Shown: one piece after another, positions 18,235 to 26,504 of the stretch
Layout: every line of letters begins with the position of its first letter
Position numbering within the stretch: position 1 is the stretch's first letter
From: Minwuiaceae bacterium
Lineage (GTDB): Bacteria; Pseudomonadota; Alphaproteobacteria; Minwuiales; Minwuiaceae
DNA: 64,000 bases
Reading direction: 5' to 3'
Assembly: GCA_028278525.1 (NCBI GenBank)
Contig: JANQEE010000041.1
Location: 62,001 to 126,000 of the forward strand
The notes under the pieces: generated by a model
The model's input: the letters and a program-made list of their open reading frames with translations, nothing else
What the model was told of the DNA's origin: nothing
Database searches by the model: none
Program-made: the position numbers and the translations under genes

Positions 18235-19341
18235 ATGAAAGACGTTTTGAAATACTCCTCCTTCGCCTTTGCGGGCGCGGCCGCCTTCGGGTTGGCGGCG
18301 ACCACCGCGCTGGCGGAGACGGATCTTGTCGTCGTCTCGTGGGGCGGCGCCTACTCGGCCAGCCAGCAGAAGGCTTACCACGAGCCCTACATGGCGAAGA
18401 ATCCCGGCATCAGGATCCTGAACGACGATTCCTCGTCCGAAGGTCTGGCCAAGCTCAGGGCCCAGACCGAGGCGGGCAACGTCACCTGGGATCTGGTCGA
18501 CATGGTCGCGTCGGACGCCATCGTCGCCTGCGACGAGGGCTTGGCGCTCGAATACGACCCGGACGAGTTGCTGGCGGCGGCGCCGGACGGCACGCCCGCG
18601 TCCCAGGACTTCGTCGAAGGCTCCTTGATGGACTGCTTCATCCCGCAGATCGTCTATTCGACGACCTTCGGCTACCGCACCGACGCGTTCGAAGGCGATC
18701 AGCCAAGCTCGATCAAGGACATCTTCGATATCGAGAAATTCCCCGGCAAGCGCAGCCTGGAGAAGAAGCCGATCGGCAACCTGGAATGGGCGTTGCTGGC
18801 CGACGGCGTGCCGGTCGACAACATCTACGATGTCTTGTCGACGCCGGAAGGGGTGGATCGCGCCTTCGCCAAGCTCGACACCATCAAGGACCACACCATC
18901 TGGTGGGTTAAGGGCGCTGTGCCGACCCAGCATCTCGCCGACGGCGAGGCCGTGATTGCCTCGGCCTACAACGGCCGTCTGTTCGCCGCGATCGAGGAAG
19001 AGAAACAACCGATCGCCATGATGTGGGAATGGCAGGTCTTCGACCTCGACGGCTGGGTCATCCCGAAGGGCGGTAAGAACATTGAGGAGGTGAAGAAGCT
19101 CGTCTACTTCGCCACCGACACGCAGCGCCTTGCGGATCAGGCCAAGTACATCTCCTACGGCCCGACCCGTAAATCCTCGGCGCCGCTGGTCGGCAAGCAC
19201 GCCGAACTCGGCATCGACATGGCGCCGCACATGCCGACCGATCCGAAGAACGCCGCCAAGACCCTGCTGTTCAACTACGAATGGTGGGCCGATCACCGGG
19301 CGGAGCTGGACGAGCGGTTCCAGGCCTGGCTGGCCCAGTAA
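18235..19341 (+). CDS. ABC transporter periplasmic binding protein, PotD-like
   Basis: A 368-residue extracytoplasmic binding protein (SBP_bac_8 group). The signal peptide covers about residues 1-27, ending in TTALAET with an AxA cleavage site. The mature start DLVVVSWGGAYSASQQKAYHEPY is typical of spermidine/putrescine-type proteins in Alphaproteobacteria. Conserved segments include WDLVDMVASDAI and MMWEWQVFDLDGWVIPKG. AGGAGG lies 11 bases before the ATG. Second gene of the operon, 97 bases after the ATPase and 90 before the first permease. The ligand may be a polyamine or another small cation; sequence alone does not decide. Confidence 0.9.
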   Translation: MKDVLKYSSFAFAGAAAFGLAATTALAETDLVVVSWGGAYSASQQKAYHEPYMAKNPGIRILNDDSSSEGLAKLRAQTEAGNVTWDLVDMVASDAIVACDEGLALEYDPDELLAAAPDGTPASQDFVEGSLMDCFIPQIVYSTTFGYRTDAFEGDQPSSIKDIFDIEKFPGKRSLEKKPIGNLEWALLADGVPVDNIYDVLSTPEGVDRAFAKLDTIKDHTIWWVKGAVPTQHLADGEAVIASAYNGRLFAAIEEEKQPIAMMWEWQVFDLDGWVIPKGGKNIEEVKKLVYFATDTQRLADQAKYISYGPTRKSSAPLVGKHAELGIDMAPHMPTDPKNAAKTLLFNYEWWADHRAELDERFQAWLAQ

Positions 19342-19362
19342 GGGCGGTCTGTAATCGGGGCC

Positions 19363-19392
19363 GGATGCGGGGTGTATTGCCTCCCCGCATCC
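19363..19392 (+). other. intercistronic stem-loop after the binding-protein gene
   Basis: GGATGCGGGG (19363-19372) pairs perfectly with CCCCGCATCC (19383-19392) around a ten-base loop, 21 bases after the binding-protein stop. It has no run of T after it, so it is less likely to be a terminator than an mRNA-stabilising structure that raises binding protein over permease, as known for other ABC operons. Confidence 0.6.
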
Positions 19393-19431
19393 GCGATCCC
19401 GGAGACATAGACAGAATCTGACGGGGCACAG

Positions 19432-20700
19432 ATGGCGCAGGTCGAAGCGGCACCCGGCATAATGACAACGGCTGACGGCCAGCCGTTGAAGCTCAGCCTG
19501 CAGCGCGCGCTCCGGCGCAGCAAGATCCGGGCGATGCTGCTGGTCGCGCCGCTGTTCCTGTTCATCCTCGTCACTTTCCTGCTGCCGATCCTCGACATGA
19601 CGTTCCGCAGCGTCGAGAACCAATTGGTCTCGGAAATTCTGCACCGCAGTGTCCCGTTGCTGCAGCAGTGGGACGAGAAGACCGGCGACCTGCCGCCGGA
19701 AGATGTCTTCCAGGCCATGGTGGAGGATTTCAAAGAGGGTAGGGAGAACCGCACCATCGGCCGCGTCGGCACGCGGCTGAATTACGAAGTGGCGGGCATG
19801 TCCAGCCTGTTCCGCTCGACCGCCCGCAAGGCCAGGCGGATCAAGGAAGGCCCCTACACCGACGCCCTGATCAAGGCCAACAAACGCTGGGGCGACGTCG
19901 AGACCTGGCGCCTGATCAAGCGCGAGAGCGGGACGATCACCTTGTCCTACTACCTGGCCGCGGTGGATCTCCGCTTCGGCAGCGACGGCTCTGTCCAGGC
20001 GCAGCCGGAGAACCGGCAGATCTACGTCAAGCTGTTCGTCCGCACGCTCTGGCTCAGCACCCTGATCACCGCGCTTTGCCTGGTCCTCGGCTATCCGATC
20101 TCCTATCTGCTGGCGACCCTGCCGACGCGCACCAGCAACATGCTGATGATCCTGGTGCTGCTGCCGTTCTGGACGTCGCTGCTGGTTCGCACCACCTCGT
20201 GGATCGTGCTGTTGCAGCAGGAAGGCGTGATCAACGATCTGCTGGTCTGGGTCGGGATCATCGCCGACGACGCGCGCATCCGCATGATCCACAATCAGGC
20301 CGGCACCATCATCGCGATGACGCATATCCTGCTGCCGTTCATGGTGCTGCCGCTCTATTCGGTGATGAAGACCATCCCGCCCAGCTATATGCGGGCGGCG
20401 ATGTCCCTCGGCGCCAACCCGTTCACCGCCTTCATGCGCGTCTACGTACCGAATACCGTGGCCGGCATCGGCGCCGGCGGCATTCTCGTTTTCATTATCG
20501 CCATCGGCTACTATATCACGCCGGCCCTGGTCGGTGGCACGTCGGGCACGCTGATCAGCAACTTCATCGCCTATCACATGCAGGTGTCGCTGAACTGGGG
20601 CCTGGCCGGCGCGCTCGGCGCCATCCTGCTCGCCATCGTGCTGATCCTGTACCTGCTGTACGACAAGATCGTCGGCATCGACAATATGAAGCTCGGATAA
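19432..20700 (+). CDS. ABC transporter permease, PotB-like, with extended first loop
   Basis: A 422-residue inner-membrane permease. The first membrane helix (about residues 34-55) is followed by roughly 145 hydrophilic residues before the remaining five helices, a feature of the long alphaproteobacterial PotB type compared with about 280 residues in the short form. The EAA coupling loop is MRAAMSLGANPFTAFMRVYVPN. The helices have the binding-protein-dependent transport signature. Third gene of the operon; only six bases separate it from the next permease, so the two are cotranslated. Confidence 0.9.
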   Translation: MAQVEAAPGIMTTADGQPLKLSLQRALRRSKIRAMLLVAPLFLFILVTFLLPILDMTFRSVENQLVSEILHRSVPLLQQWDEKTGDLPPEDVFQAMVEDFKEGRENRTIGRVGTRLNYEVAGMSSLFRSTARKARRIKEGPYTDALIKANKRWGDVETWRLIKRESGTITLSYYLAAVDLRFGSDGSVQAQPENRQIYVKLFVRTLWLSTLITALCLVLGYPISYLLATLPTRTSNMLMILVLLPFWTSLLVRTTSWIVLLQQEGVINDLLVWVGIIADDARIRMIHNQAGTIIAMTHILLPFMVLPLYSVMKTIPPSYMRAAMSLGANPFTAFMRVYVPNTVAGIGAGGILVFIIAIGYYITPALVGGTSGTLISNFIAYHMQVSLNWGLAGALGAILLAIVLILYLLYDKIVGIDNMKLG

Positions 20701-20706
20701 GAGACC

Positions 20707-21558
20707 ATGCCGCCACCCGTCTATGCCGGTCCCGTCGAACGCACCTGGTACTACACCTTCCGGGTGATCTGCGGCCTGATCTTCTTCTTCCTGATCACGC
20801 CGATCCTGGTGATCATGCCGTTGTCGTTCAACACGGTGCCGTTCTTCACCTTCACGCCGGAGATGCTGGCCCTGGATCCGGACGCCTTTTCGCTCCGCTG
20901 GTACAACGACTTCTTCACCAACGCCAACTGGCAGGGCGCCGTGAAGAACAGTTTCATCATCGCGTTCTTCTCGACCATCCTGGCCACGGTGCTCGGCACC
21001 GTCGCGGCGCTCGGCTTGAGCCGGGCGGTGATGCCCTACAAGACCCTGATCATGGCGATCCTGATTTCGCCGATGATCGTGCCGCTGATCATCTCGGCGG
21101 CCGGCATGTATTTCTTCTATTCCAAGATCGGCCTGGCCTCGACCCATCTCGGCATCATCCTGGCGCACACCGCGCTCGGCACGCCGTTCGTGGTGATTAC
21201 GGTAACCGCGACCTTGGTCGGTTTCGACCACAGCCTGACGCGCGCCGCCGCCAGCCTCGGTTCCACGCCGGTCCGCACCTTCTTCAAGGTCGTCGTGCCG
21301 TTGATCCTGCCGGGCGTGATCTCCGGCGCGCTGTTTGCCTTCATCACCTCGTTCGACGAAGTGGTGGTCGTTCTGTTCGTCGCCAGCTTCGAGCAGCGGA
21401 CCATCCCCTGGCAGATGTTCTCCGGCATCCGCGAGAACATCAGCCCGACCATCCTCGCGGTGGCAACCATGCTGGTCGTCGTGTCCGTGATGCTGCTGTC
21501 CGTCCTGGAACTGCTGCGCCGGCGCAACGAACGCTTACGCGGCATGTCGCCCGGCTAA
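20707..21558 (+). CDS. ABC transporter permease, PotC-like
   Basis: A 283-residue inner-membrane permease with six hydrophobic segments. The EAA loop that contacts the ATPase reads LTRAAASLGSTPVRTFFKVVVP. The N-terminus is short and cytoplasmic. It pairs with the preceding PotB-like protein to form the channel. Its stop codon overlaps by four bases the stop of a small membrane peptide gene on the opposite strand, so the operon ends in a convergent arrangement without a visible terminator. Confidence 0.92.
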   Translation: MPPPVYAGPVERTWYYTFRVICGLIFFFLITPILVIMPLSFNTVPFFTFTPEMLALDPDAFSLRWYNDFFTNANWQGAVKNSFIIAFFSTILATVLGTVAALGLSRAVMPYKTLIMAILISPMIVPLIISAAGMYFFYSKIGLASTHLGIILAHTALGTPFVVITVTATLVGFDHSLTRAAASLGSTPVRTFFKVVVPLILPGVISGALFAFITSFDEVVVVLFVASFEQRTIPWQMFSGIRENISPTILAVATMLVVVSVMLLSVLELLRRRNERLRGMSPG

Positions 21559-21662
21559 GACATCAACAGCGCGATCAGCGCCAGCACGGCCACGACCGCC
21601 ACGAAAATCACGCCGAAGCGGCTCGAAACGCTCAGCGACCCGTACCAATCCATAAAACTCAT
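21555..21662 (-). CDS. 35-residue single-pass membrane peptide (unannotated small ORF)
   Basis: ATG 21662 to TAG 21555 encodes 35 residues: a short polar N-terminus (MSFMDWYGSLSVSSRFG) and then one strongly hydrophobic helix (about residues 17-34) ending LLMS. A perfect AGGAGG stands six bases before the ATG, the best ribosome-binding site in the area, which is the main argument that it is real. It lies 24 bases after the DUF1194 gene on the same strand, so it is probably its operon partner. Function unknown; topology suggests a small membrane regulator or subunit. Confidence 0.7.
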   Translation of the reverse strand: MSFMDWYGSLSVSSRFGVIFVAVVAVLALIALLMS

Positions 21663-21686
21663 CAATGGCCTCCTGTTATCCAGGAA

Positions 21687-22427
21687 TTATCCGTCAAAGA
21701 AGTCCGTCTCCGCGCGGGCGATCGGTACCAGGGTAATTTCCTTGATCAGCTTGCGCCGGATCGCATCGGCGTAGTCGACGTAATTCTCCGCCTTGATCAC
21801 GAACGACCCCGCGCCGCCGATCACCTGCTGCCTGAAATAGTAGTCCAGCGTCGGGTGCTCGTTCAGGATCGCCAGGCCGTTGATGGTGAACCCTTTCAGC
21901 AGCGCCAGTTGACGGATCGGCCCGATCTCCGCGCCGTTGTTGTTCCGCCCGTCGCTGGAAATGTCGATCACCTTGCGCCGGCTCTGATAGGGCCCGGCGT
22001 CGAACAGGCCCATGGCGAACCGGATCGCCCCGGAGTAAGAGGTGCCGCCTTCCTCGGTGATCCGCTGCATGTTCTCAAGCCGCTCGGCCAGCCGCGCGGC
22101 GCTATCCGGTCCGTCGATCCGCATCCACGGGATCGCCATCAGCGGCGACTGAAAATGCGACCATTGCATGACGCTGACGGCGATCGCCCGGTTCGGCCCC
22201 ATCCCGATGGCGCGCAATACTTCCGGGTCCAGAAAGGCCGCGGCCAGTCCCAGCGCCTGCTGCGTATATTCGCTGTCGTCCACGCTGTAGGAACAATCGA
22301 TCGCCAGCACGAGCCGCAGGTCCACCGTCCGGCCCTGGGCGTTTGCGCTTTGCAGCTCGGCCAGCACGAGCGCGGCCGCAAGGGACATCGCCCATGTCAG
22401 TCCTCTACGCGGGCACTGCTTTCTCAA
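21687..22427 (-). CDS. DUF1194 protein, secreted von Willebrand A-like domain
   Basis: A 246-residue protein with an N-terminal signal peptide (about 1-30, ending in SANAQG). The mature start RLVLAIDCSYSVDD contains DxSxS, the first element of a MIDAS metal site, followed by a vWA-like alternation of strands and helices, including ISSDGRNNNG near the third strand. This matches the DUF1194 family of exported vWA-like proteins. Such domains bind partner proteins through a metal ion. It is followed by the 35-residue membrane peptide. The upstream gene is divergent creatinase, 124 bases away. Confidence 0.88.
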   Translation of the reverse strand: MRKQCPRRGLTWAMSLAAALVLAELQSANAQGRTVDLRLVLAIDCSYSVDDSEYTQQALGLAAAFLDPEVLRAIGMGPNRAIAVSVMQWSHFQSPLMAIPWMRIDGPDSAARLAERLENMQRITEEGGTSYSGAIRFAMGLFDAGPYQSRRKVIDISSDGRNNNGAEIGPIRQLALLKGFTINGLAILNEHPTLDYYFRQQVIGGAGSFVIKAENYVDYADAIRRKLIKEITLVPIARAETDFFDG

Positions 22428-22551
22428 AGTCCCACCTCGCGTTTCCGCGTCTGATTATAGAGGCAGTTACGGTTTGTGCGAGGTCGTGTCGGCGATAGTC
22501 GGTTCGACCGTCCTGGCCTAGAGTCGCCGAAACGAACAGGGGAAGGTGGTC

Positions 22552-23754
22552 ATGGAACAGCTCAAAACCATCGAGAACGGCGAGCGCGTCACGCCGACAT
22601 TCTCTCAATCCGAAATGCAGGGCCGGCTGGACAGCCTGCGCAAGCTCATGGCGGCGGAGGGGATCGACGCCGCTTTGTTCACCTCCTACCACAACATCAA
22701 CTACTACAGCGATTTCCTCTACTGCTCGTTCGGACGGCCTTACGGCCTCGTCGTCACGCCGGACCGGGCGACGACGATCTCCGCCAACATCGATGGCGGC
22801 CAGCCTTGGCGCCGCAGTTTCGGCGACAACCTGATCTACACCGACTGGCAGCGCGACAATTATTACGCGGCGGTCAAAAGCCTGATGCCCGACAGTGGCC
22901 GCATCGGCGTTGAGTTCGATCACGTCAGTCTGCAGGCGATGGAAAAGCTCAAGGCCGCCCTCCCGGACGCCGCCTTCGTCGACATCTCGCTTCCCGCGAT
23001 GCGGATGCGCATGGTCAAGTCGGCCGAGGAAATCGCCGTCATCCGCAACGGCGCGCGTATCGCCGATATCGGCGGCGCCGCCTGCGTGGAGGCGATCGCG
23101 CCTGGCGTGCCGGAGCACGAAGTCGCCCTGCACGCCACCCGGGCGATGGTGCGCGAGATCGCCGCCACCTATCCCCACGCCGAGCTGATGGATAGCTGGA
23201 CCTGGTTCCAGTCCGGCATCAATACCGACGGCGCCCACAATCCGGTCACCGCGCGCCGCGTCGAAGCCGGCGACATCCTCAGCCTCAATTGCTTCCCGAT
23301 GATCGCCGGCTACTACACCGCCTTGGAGCGCACCCTGTTCTGCCAGCATGCCTCCGACCGCCACCTGGAACTGTGGGAGGTCAATTGCCGCGTCCACCGC
23401 CGCGGCCTCGAACTGATCCGTCCCGGTGCGCGCTGCAAGGACATCGCCGAGGAACTGAACGGCATCTATCGAGACCACGACCTGCTGCAATACCGCACCT
23501 TCGGCTACGGCCATTCCTTCGGCGTGCTCTGCCACTATTACGGCCGCGAAGCGCTGCTCGAACTGCGGGAGGATATCGACACGGTCCTGGAACCGAACAT
23601 GGTCGTCTCCATGGAGCCGATGATCATGCTGCCGGAAGGCCGGGCAGGGGCGGGCGGCTACCGGGAGCACGACATCCTCGTCGTCACCGAGGACGGCGCG
23701 GAAAACATCACCGGCTTTCCCTTCGGCCCGGAACACAACATCGTGCGGACATAG
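22552..23754 (+). CDS. creatinase (creatine amidinohydrolase)
   Basis: A 400-residue pita-bread-fold enzyme that hydrolyses creatine to sarcosine and urea. Long stretches match what I remember of Pseudomonas creatinase: FTSYHNINYYSDFLYCSFGR, NIDGGQPWRR, YTDWQRDNY, FQSGINTDGAHNPVT and YGHSFG. The catalytic histidine (His229 in DGAHNPV) and the two active-site glutamates (Glu259 in ALERTLF, Glu356 in SMEPMIML) are present, and the metal ligands of M24 peptidases are not needed. ATG 22552 has GGAAGG five bases before it; GTG 22546 overlaps that site. No sarcosine oxidase or urease genes are nearby in the window. Confidence 0.93.
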   Translation: MEQLKTIENGERVTPTFSQSEMQGRLDSLRKLMAAEGIDAALFTSYHNINYYSDFLYCSFGRPYGLVVTPDRATTISANIDGGQPWRRSFGDNLIYTDWQRDNYYAAVKSLMPDSGRIGVEFDHVSLQAMEKLKAALPDAAFVDISLPAMRMRMVKSAEEIAVIRNGARIADIGGAACVEAIAPGVPEHEVALHATRAMVREIAATYPHAELMDSWTWFQSGINTDGAHNPVTARRVEAGDILSLNCFPMIAGYYTALERTLFCQHASDRHLELWEVNCRVHRRGLELIRPGARCKDIAEELNGIYRDHDLLQYRTFGYGHSFGVLCHYYGREALLELREDIDTVLEPNMVVSMEPMIMLPEGRAGAGGYREHDILVVTEDGAENITGFPFGPEHNIVRT

Positions 23755-23804
23755 CCTCCTGGTGTATTGATAGGCCCCACGTTTGTTCGAGTACGGGGAT
23801 CGAG

Positions 23805-24791
23805 ATGACCCACGAAAGCCACCTGCCGTTGGCCGCGCGTTGCCTGACCGACGCGCACTTTCCGGAACTGCCCGGTCTCTACCGCGGCAAGGTTCGGGAC
23901 ACCTATCGCTTACCTGACGGACGCCAGGTGATGATTGCAACCGACCGCCAGTCGGCCTTCGACCGGGTCCTGTCCGCCGTCCCTCATAAGGGCCGCGTCC
24001 TCAACCAGACCGCCCGGTTCTGGTTCGACGCGACGGCCGACATCTGCCCCAACCATGTCATCAGTTACCCGGACCCGAACGTCGTCATCGCCAACCACCT
24101 GACCATGCTGCCGGTCGAAATGGTTGTGCGCGACTACATGACCGGCTCGACCGAAACCTCGATCTGGACCATGTATGCCCGCGGCGAACGCCTGCTCTAC
24201 GGCCATCGCTTCCCGGACGGCTTGAACAAGAACGACAAGCTGCCGGACACGATCCTCACCCCGACCACGAAGGCGGTACAGGGCGCCCGCGACGAACCGA
24301 TTACTGCGGAACAGATCGTTGCCCGGGGTCTGCTGACCCAGGATCGTTGGGATGCCGTCGCCGAGATCAGCATGAAGCTGTTCGCCCGCGGCCGGGAGAT
24401 CGCGGCCCGCCACGGCCTGATCCTGGTCGACACCAAGTACGAGTTCGGCCTCGACGGCGATGGCACCATCGTCGTCGCCGACGAACTGCACACGCCGGAT
24501 TCCAGCCGCTACTGGAAGCAGGCGACCTATCGGGAAAGGCGCGCCGCCGGCGAGGAGCCGGAGGGTCTGGACAAGGAGTTCCTGCGTCTCTGGATCGCCG
24601 CCCGTTGCGACCCGTACAATGATCCCATTCCCGAGATTCCCGAGGAGACATTGCTCGAGTTCTCCGGCAAATACATCGAACTCTACGAAGCCGTGACCGG
24701 CCAGGTCTTCGATCGCGGCGATGAGGACGAACCGATTCGCGACCGGGTAAGAAGGAACTTGGCGGCAGCGCTACCGGAGTTCTTCCAGTGA
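23805..24791 (+). CDS. purC: phosphoribosylaminoimidazole-succinocarboxamide synthase (SAICAR synthetase)
   Basis: A 328-residue enzyme of purine synthesis that joins CAIR and aspartate using ATP. Diagnostic segments are LYRGKVRDTYRLPDGR, DRQSAFDRVL, NHVISYPDPN, VVRDYMTGST, LILVDTKYEFG and DELHTPDSSRYW. It belongs to the longer type found in yeast and many Proteobacteria, rather than the 237-residue E. coli form. ATG 23805 starts the homologous region; the open frame extends upstream within creatinase only by chance. Its stop overlaps the start of the acetyltransferase gene, so the two are probably coupled. It stands alone from other pur genes. Confidence 0.95.
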   Translation: MTHESHLPLAARCLTDAHFPELPGLYRGKVRDTYRLPDGRQVMIATDRQSAFDRVLSAVPHKGRVLNQTARFWFDATADICPNHVISYPDPNVVIANHLTMLPVEMVVRDYMTGSTETSIWTMYARGERLLYGHRFPDGLNKNDKLPDTILTPTTKAVQGARDEPITAEQIVARGLLTQDRWDAVAEISMKLFARGREIAARHGLILVDTKYEFGLDGDGTIVVADELHTPDSSRYWKQATYRERRAAGEEPEGLDKEFLRLWIAARCDPYNDPIPEIPEETLLEFSGKYIELYEAVTGQVFDRGDEDEPIRDRVRRNLAAALPEFFQ

Positions 24792-25282
24792 TGGCGACCA
24801 TCAGACGGCTGTCGGAACCCGACGCGGCGGACTTCAGAGCGATCCGGCTGGAAGCCCTGCAGCGCCATCCCGAGGCCTTCGGAGCGACCTACGCGGATGA
24901 AGCCGCGCAATCGCTCAAATTCTTTTCGGACAGGCTGAAGAGCAGCGCCGTCTTCGGCGGCTTCGAAGGCTCGGCGCTTCTCGGCATTGCCGGCCTTTAC
25001 ACGCTGGGGCAGGAGAAGGTGCGCCACAAAGGCGTGCTCTATGGCATGTATGTCAGAGACTCGGCGAGGGGCACCGGGCTGGCGAAGCAACTCGTCGATG
25101 CCGTCCTGGAGCATGCCCGCCAGGAGGTGGAACTGGTGCAGCTCAGCGTCGTCGCGTCGAACGATGCCGCGCGCCGGCTGTACGAACGCTGCGGATTCGA
25201 ACTCTACGGCGTGGAGCCTCGTGCGCTTAAAGTTGCCGGCCGCTATCTGGACGAAGCTTTGATGTACAAGCTGCTGAAGTAA
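24791..25282 (+). CDS. GNAT-family N-acetyltransferase
   Basis: A 163-residue acetyltransferase. The acetyl-CoA pyrophosphate loop is VRDSARGTGLAKQLV (R/Q-x-x-G-x-G/A type), followed by VASNDAARRLYERCGFELYG, the usual motif B region. The start overlaps the purC stop (TGATG; a GTG three bases earlier is also possible). The acceptor is unknown; it may acetylate an amino acid, a peptide end or a small amine. A repeat element follows 21 bases after the stop. Confidence 0.88.
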   Translation: MATIRRLSEPDAADFRAIRLEALQRHPEAFGATYADEAAQSLKFFSDRLKSSAVFGGFEGSALLGIAGLYTLGQEKVRHKGVLYGMYVRDSARGTGLAKQLVDAVLEHARQEVELVQLSVVASNDAARRLYERCGFELYGVEPRALKVAGRYLDEALMYKLLK

Positions 25283-25303
25283 AAATGAGTTCGCGGAAGC
25301 AAT

Positions 25304-25396
25304 GCTTCGAGACGGCGCTTCGCGCCTCCTCAGCATGAGGCGTGAAAATCAAACACTGACCTCATCCTGAGGAGGCCCGCAGGGCCGTCTCGAAGG
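25304..25396. repeat. REP-like intergenic inverted repeat
   Basis: Two arms (25304-25340 and 25360-25396) form an imperfect inverted repeat: TTCGAGACGGC and CCTCCTCAGCATGAGG on the left match GCCGTCTCGAA and CCTCATCCTGAGGAGG on the right. The CCTCATCCTGAGGAGGC core is familiar from dispersed intergenic repeats of Alphaproteobacteria. A related element lies at 58791-58924. The stretch to the next gene at 25557 holds nothing else I can identify. Confidence 0.75.
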
Positions 25397-25556
25397 ATGG
25401 CAACGGGCTCCATTGTCTTTTCCAATGGCCCGCTGGCATTTCTCGATTTACCGACACCGCTATCGCTTCGACCGCGATCAAACCGTCTTCGCTCGCCTCT
25501 GTCGCGCGACTGCGCTTTGCTGCCTCGCACTGAGTGAATCGTCATGACGGACATCC

Positions 25557-26504
25557 ATGCAGCCCGACAAGCAACCAAACCTCGCGACCGAACTGGCGCT
25601 TCTGCTCCTGCTCGCCTTCCTGTGGGGCGCGTCCTATCCATTGATCAAAGTCGCGGTCGAGACGATACCGCCGGTCACATTGATCGCCGTGCGCGTCGCC
25701 ATTGCGGCGGCCCTGTTGTCGGTGGTGGTCCGCTGGCGGCGGTTGGCGATGCCGCGCGACGGCAAGACCTGGCGCGCATTCTTCGTCCAGGCCTGTTTCA
25801 ACAGCATCCTGTCATGGACATTGCTCGCATGGGGTCAGCAGTTCGTCGACAGCGGCCTGGCCGGCATTCTCAACTCCACCTCGCCGATCTTCGTCTTCCT
25901 CATCACGCTTCTTGTCACCCGCCATGAAGCCGTCAGCGCAGGCAAACTGTTCGGCGCGGTGATGGGATTGGTCGGTGTCACGATCATCATCGGGCCTGGC
26001 GCGCTGGCCGGCCTCGGCCGTGACGTGATCGCCCAACTCGCGGTGCAGGCCGGTGCCGTCTGCTACGCGGGCGCGGCGATCTACGGCCGCCGGTTCAGCG
26101 GCCTGCCGGCTGTCGTGACGGCCGCGGCGACGATGATCTGCGCCACGCTCTGCCTGGTGCCGCTCGCAATCGTGATCGACCGGCCGTGGACCGTCCGGCC
26201 GTCGGTTGAATCCGCCGTGGTGGCGGTAGCGGGTGGTGTCTTCTCCACCGCCCTCGCCATGCTGCTCTACTTCCGCCTGGTCCGGACCCTCGGCTCGATG
26301 GGCGTCGCCAGCCAGAGCTATCTCCGAACCGGCGTTGCTGTCGCGCTCGGCGTTCTGCTGCTCGGCGAGCCGTTCACCTGGCCCGTCGGTCTCGGCCTTG
26401 CCGCCGTCGTCATTGGCGTGGCGGCGATCAACGGCCGCGCCGGTATGCTGCCGTTCTTGGGCGCGGGTCGAAAGCGCCGCCACGCCGCGCCAACCCGAGG
26501 CTGA
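25557..26504 (+). CDS. EamA/DMT-superfamily transporter
   Basis: A 315-residue inner-membrane protein with about ten hydrophobic helices in two EamA repeats. Typical landmarks are LLLLAFLWGASYPLIKVA (residues 15-32), the first-repeat end IIIGPGAL, and LLLGEPFTWPVGLGLAAVVIG in the second repeat. Members export metabolites or amino acids; the substrate is unknown. The C-terminus is Lys/Arg-rich and its last 77 bases overlap the 3' end of a PEP-CTERM-type gene on the other strand. Confidence 0.88.
   Translation: MQPDKQPNLATELALLLLLAFLWGASYPLIKVAVETIPPVTLIAVRVAIAAALLSVVVRWRRLAMPRDGKTWRAFFVQACFNSILSWTLLAWGQQFVDSGLAGILNSTSPIFVFLITLLVTRHEAVSAGKLFGAVMGLVGVTIIIGPGALAGLGRDVIAQLAVQAGAVCYAGAAIYGRRFSGLPAVVTAAATMICATLCLVPLAIVIDRPWTVRPSVESAVVAVAGGVFSTALAMLLYFRLVRTLGSMGVASQSYLRTGVAVALGVLLLGEPFTWPVGLGLAAVVIGVAAINGRAGMLPFLGAGRKRRHAAPTRG

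Noticed and set aside
18211..21231. 1006-codon open frame antisense to the ABC operon
   Set aside because: It mirrors three well-supported genes in GC-rich DNA, is dominated by Arg, Asp, Gly and Gln runs, and has no recognisable domain.
20076..22454. 792-codon plus-strand open frame
   Set aside because: Out-of-frame shadow of the two permeases and DUF1194; Arg/His/Pro-rich low-complexity translation.
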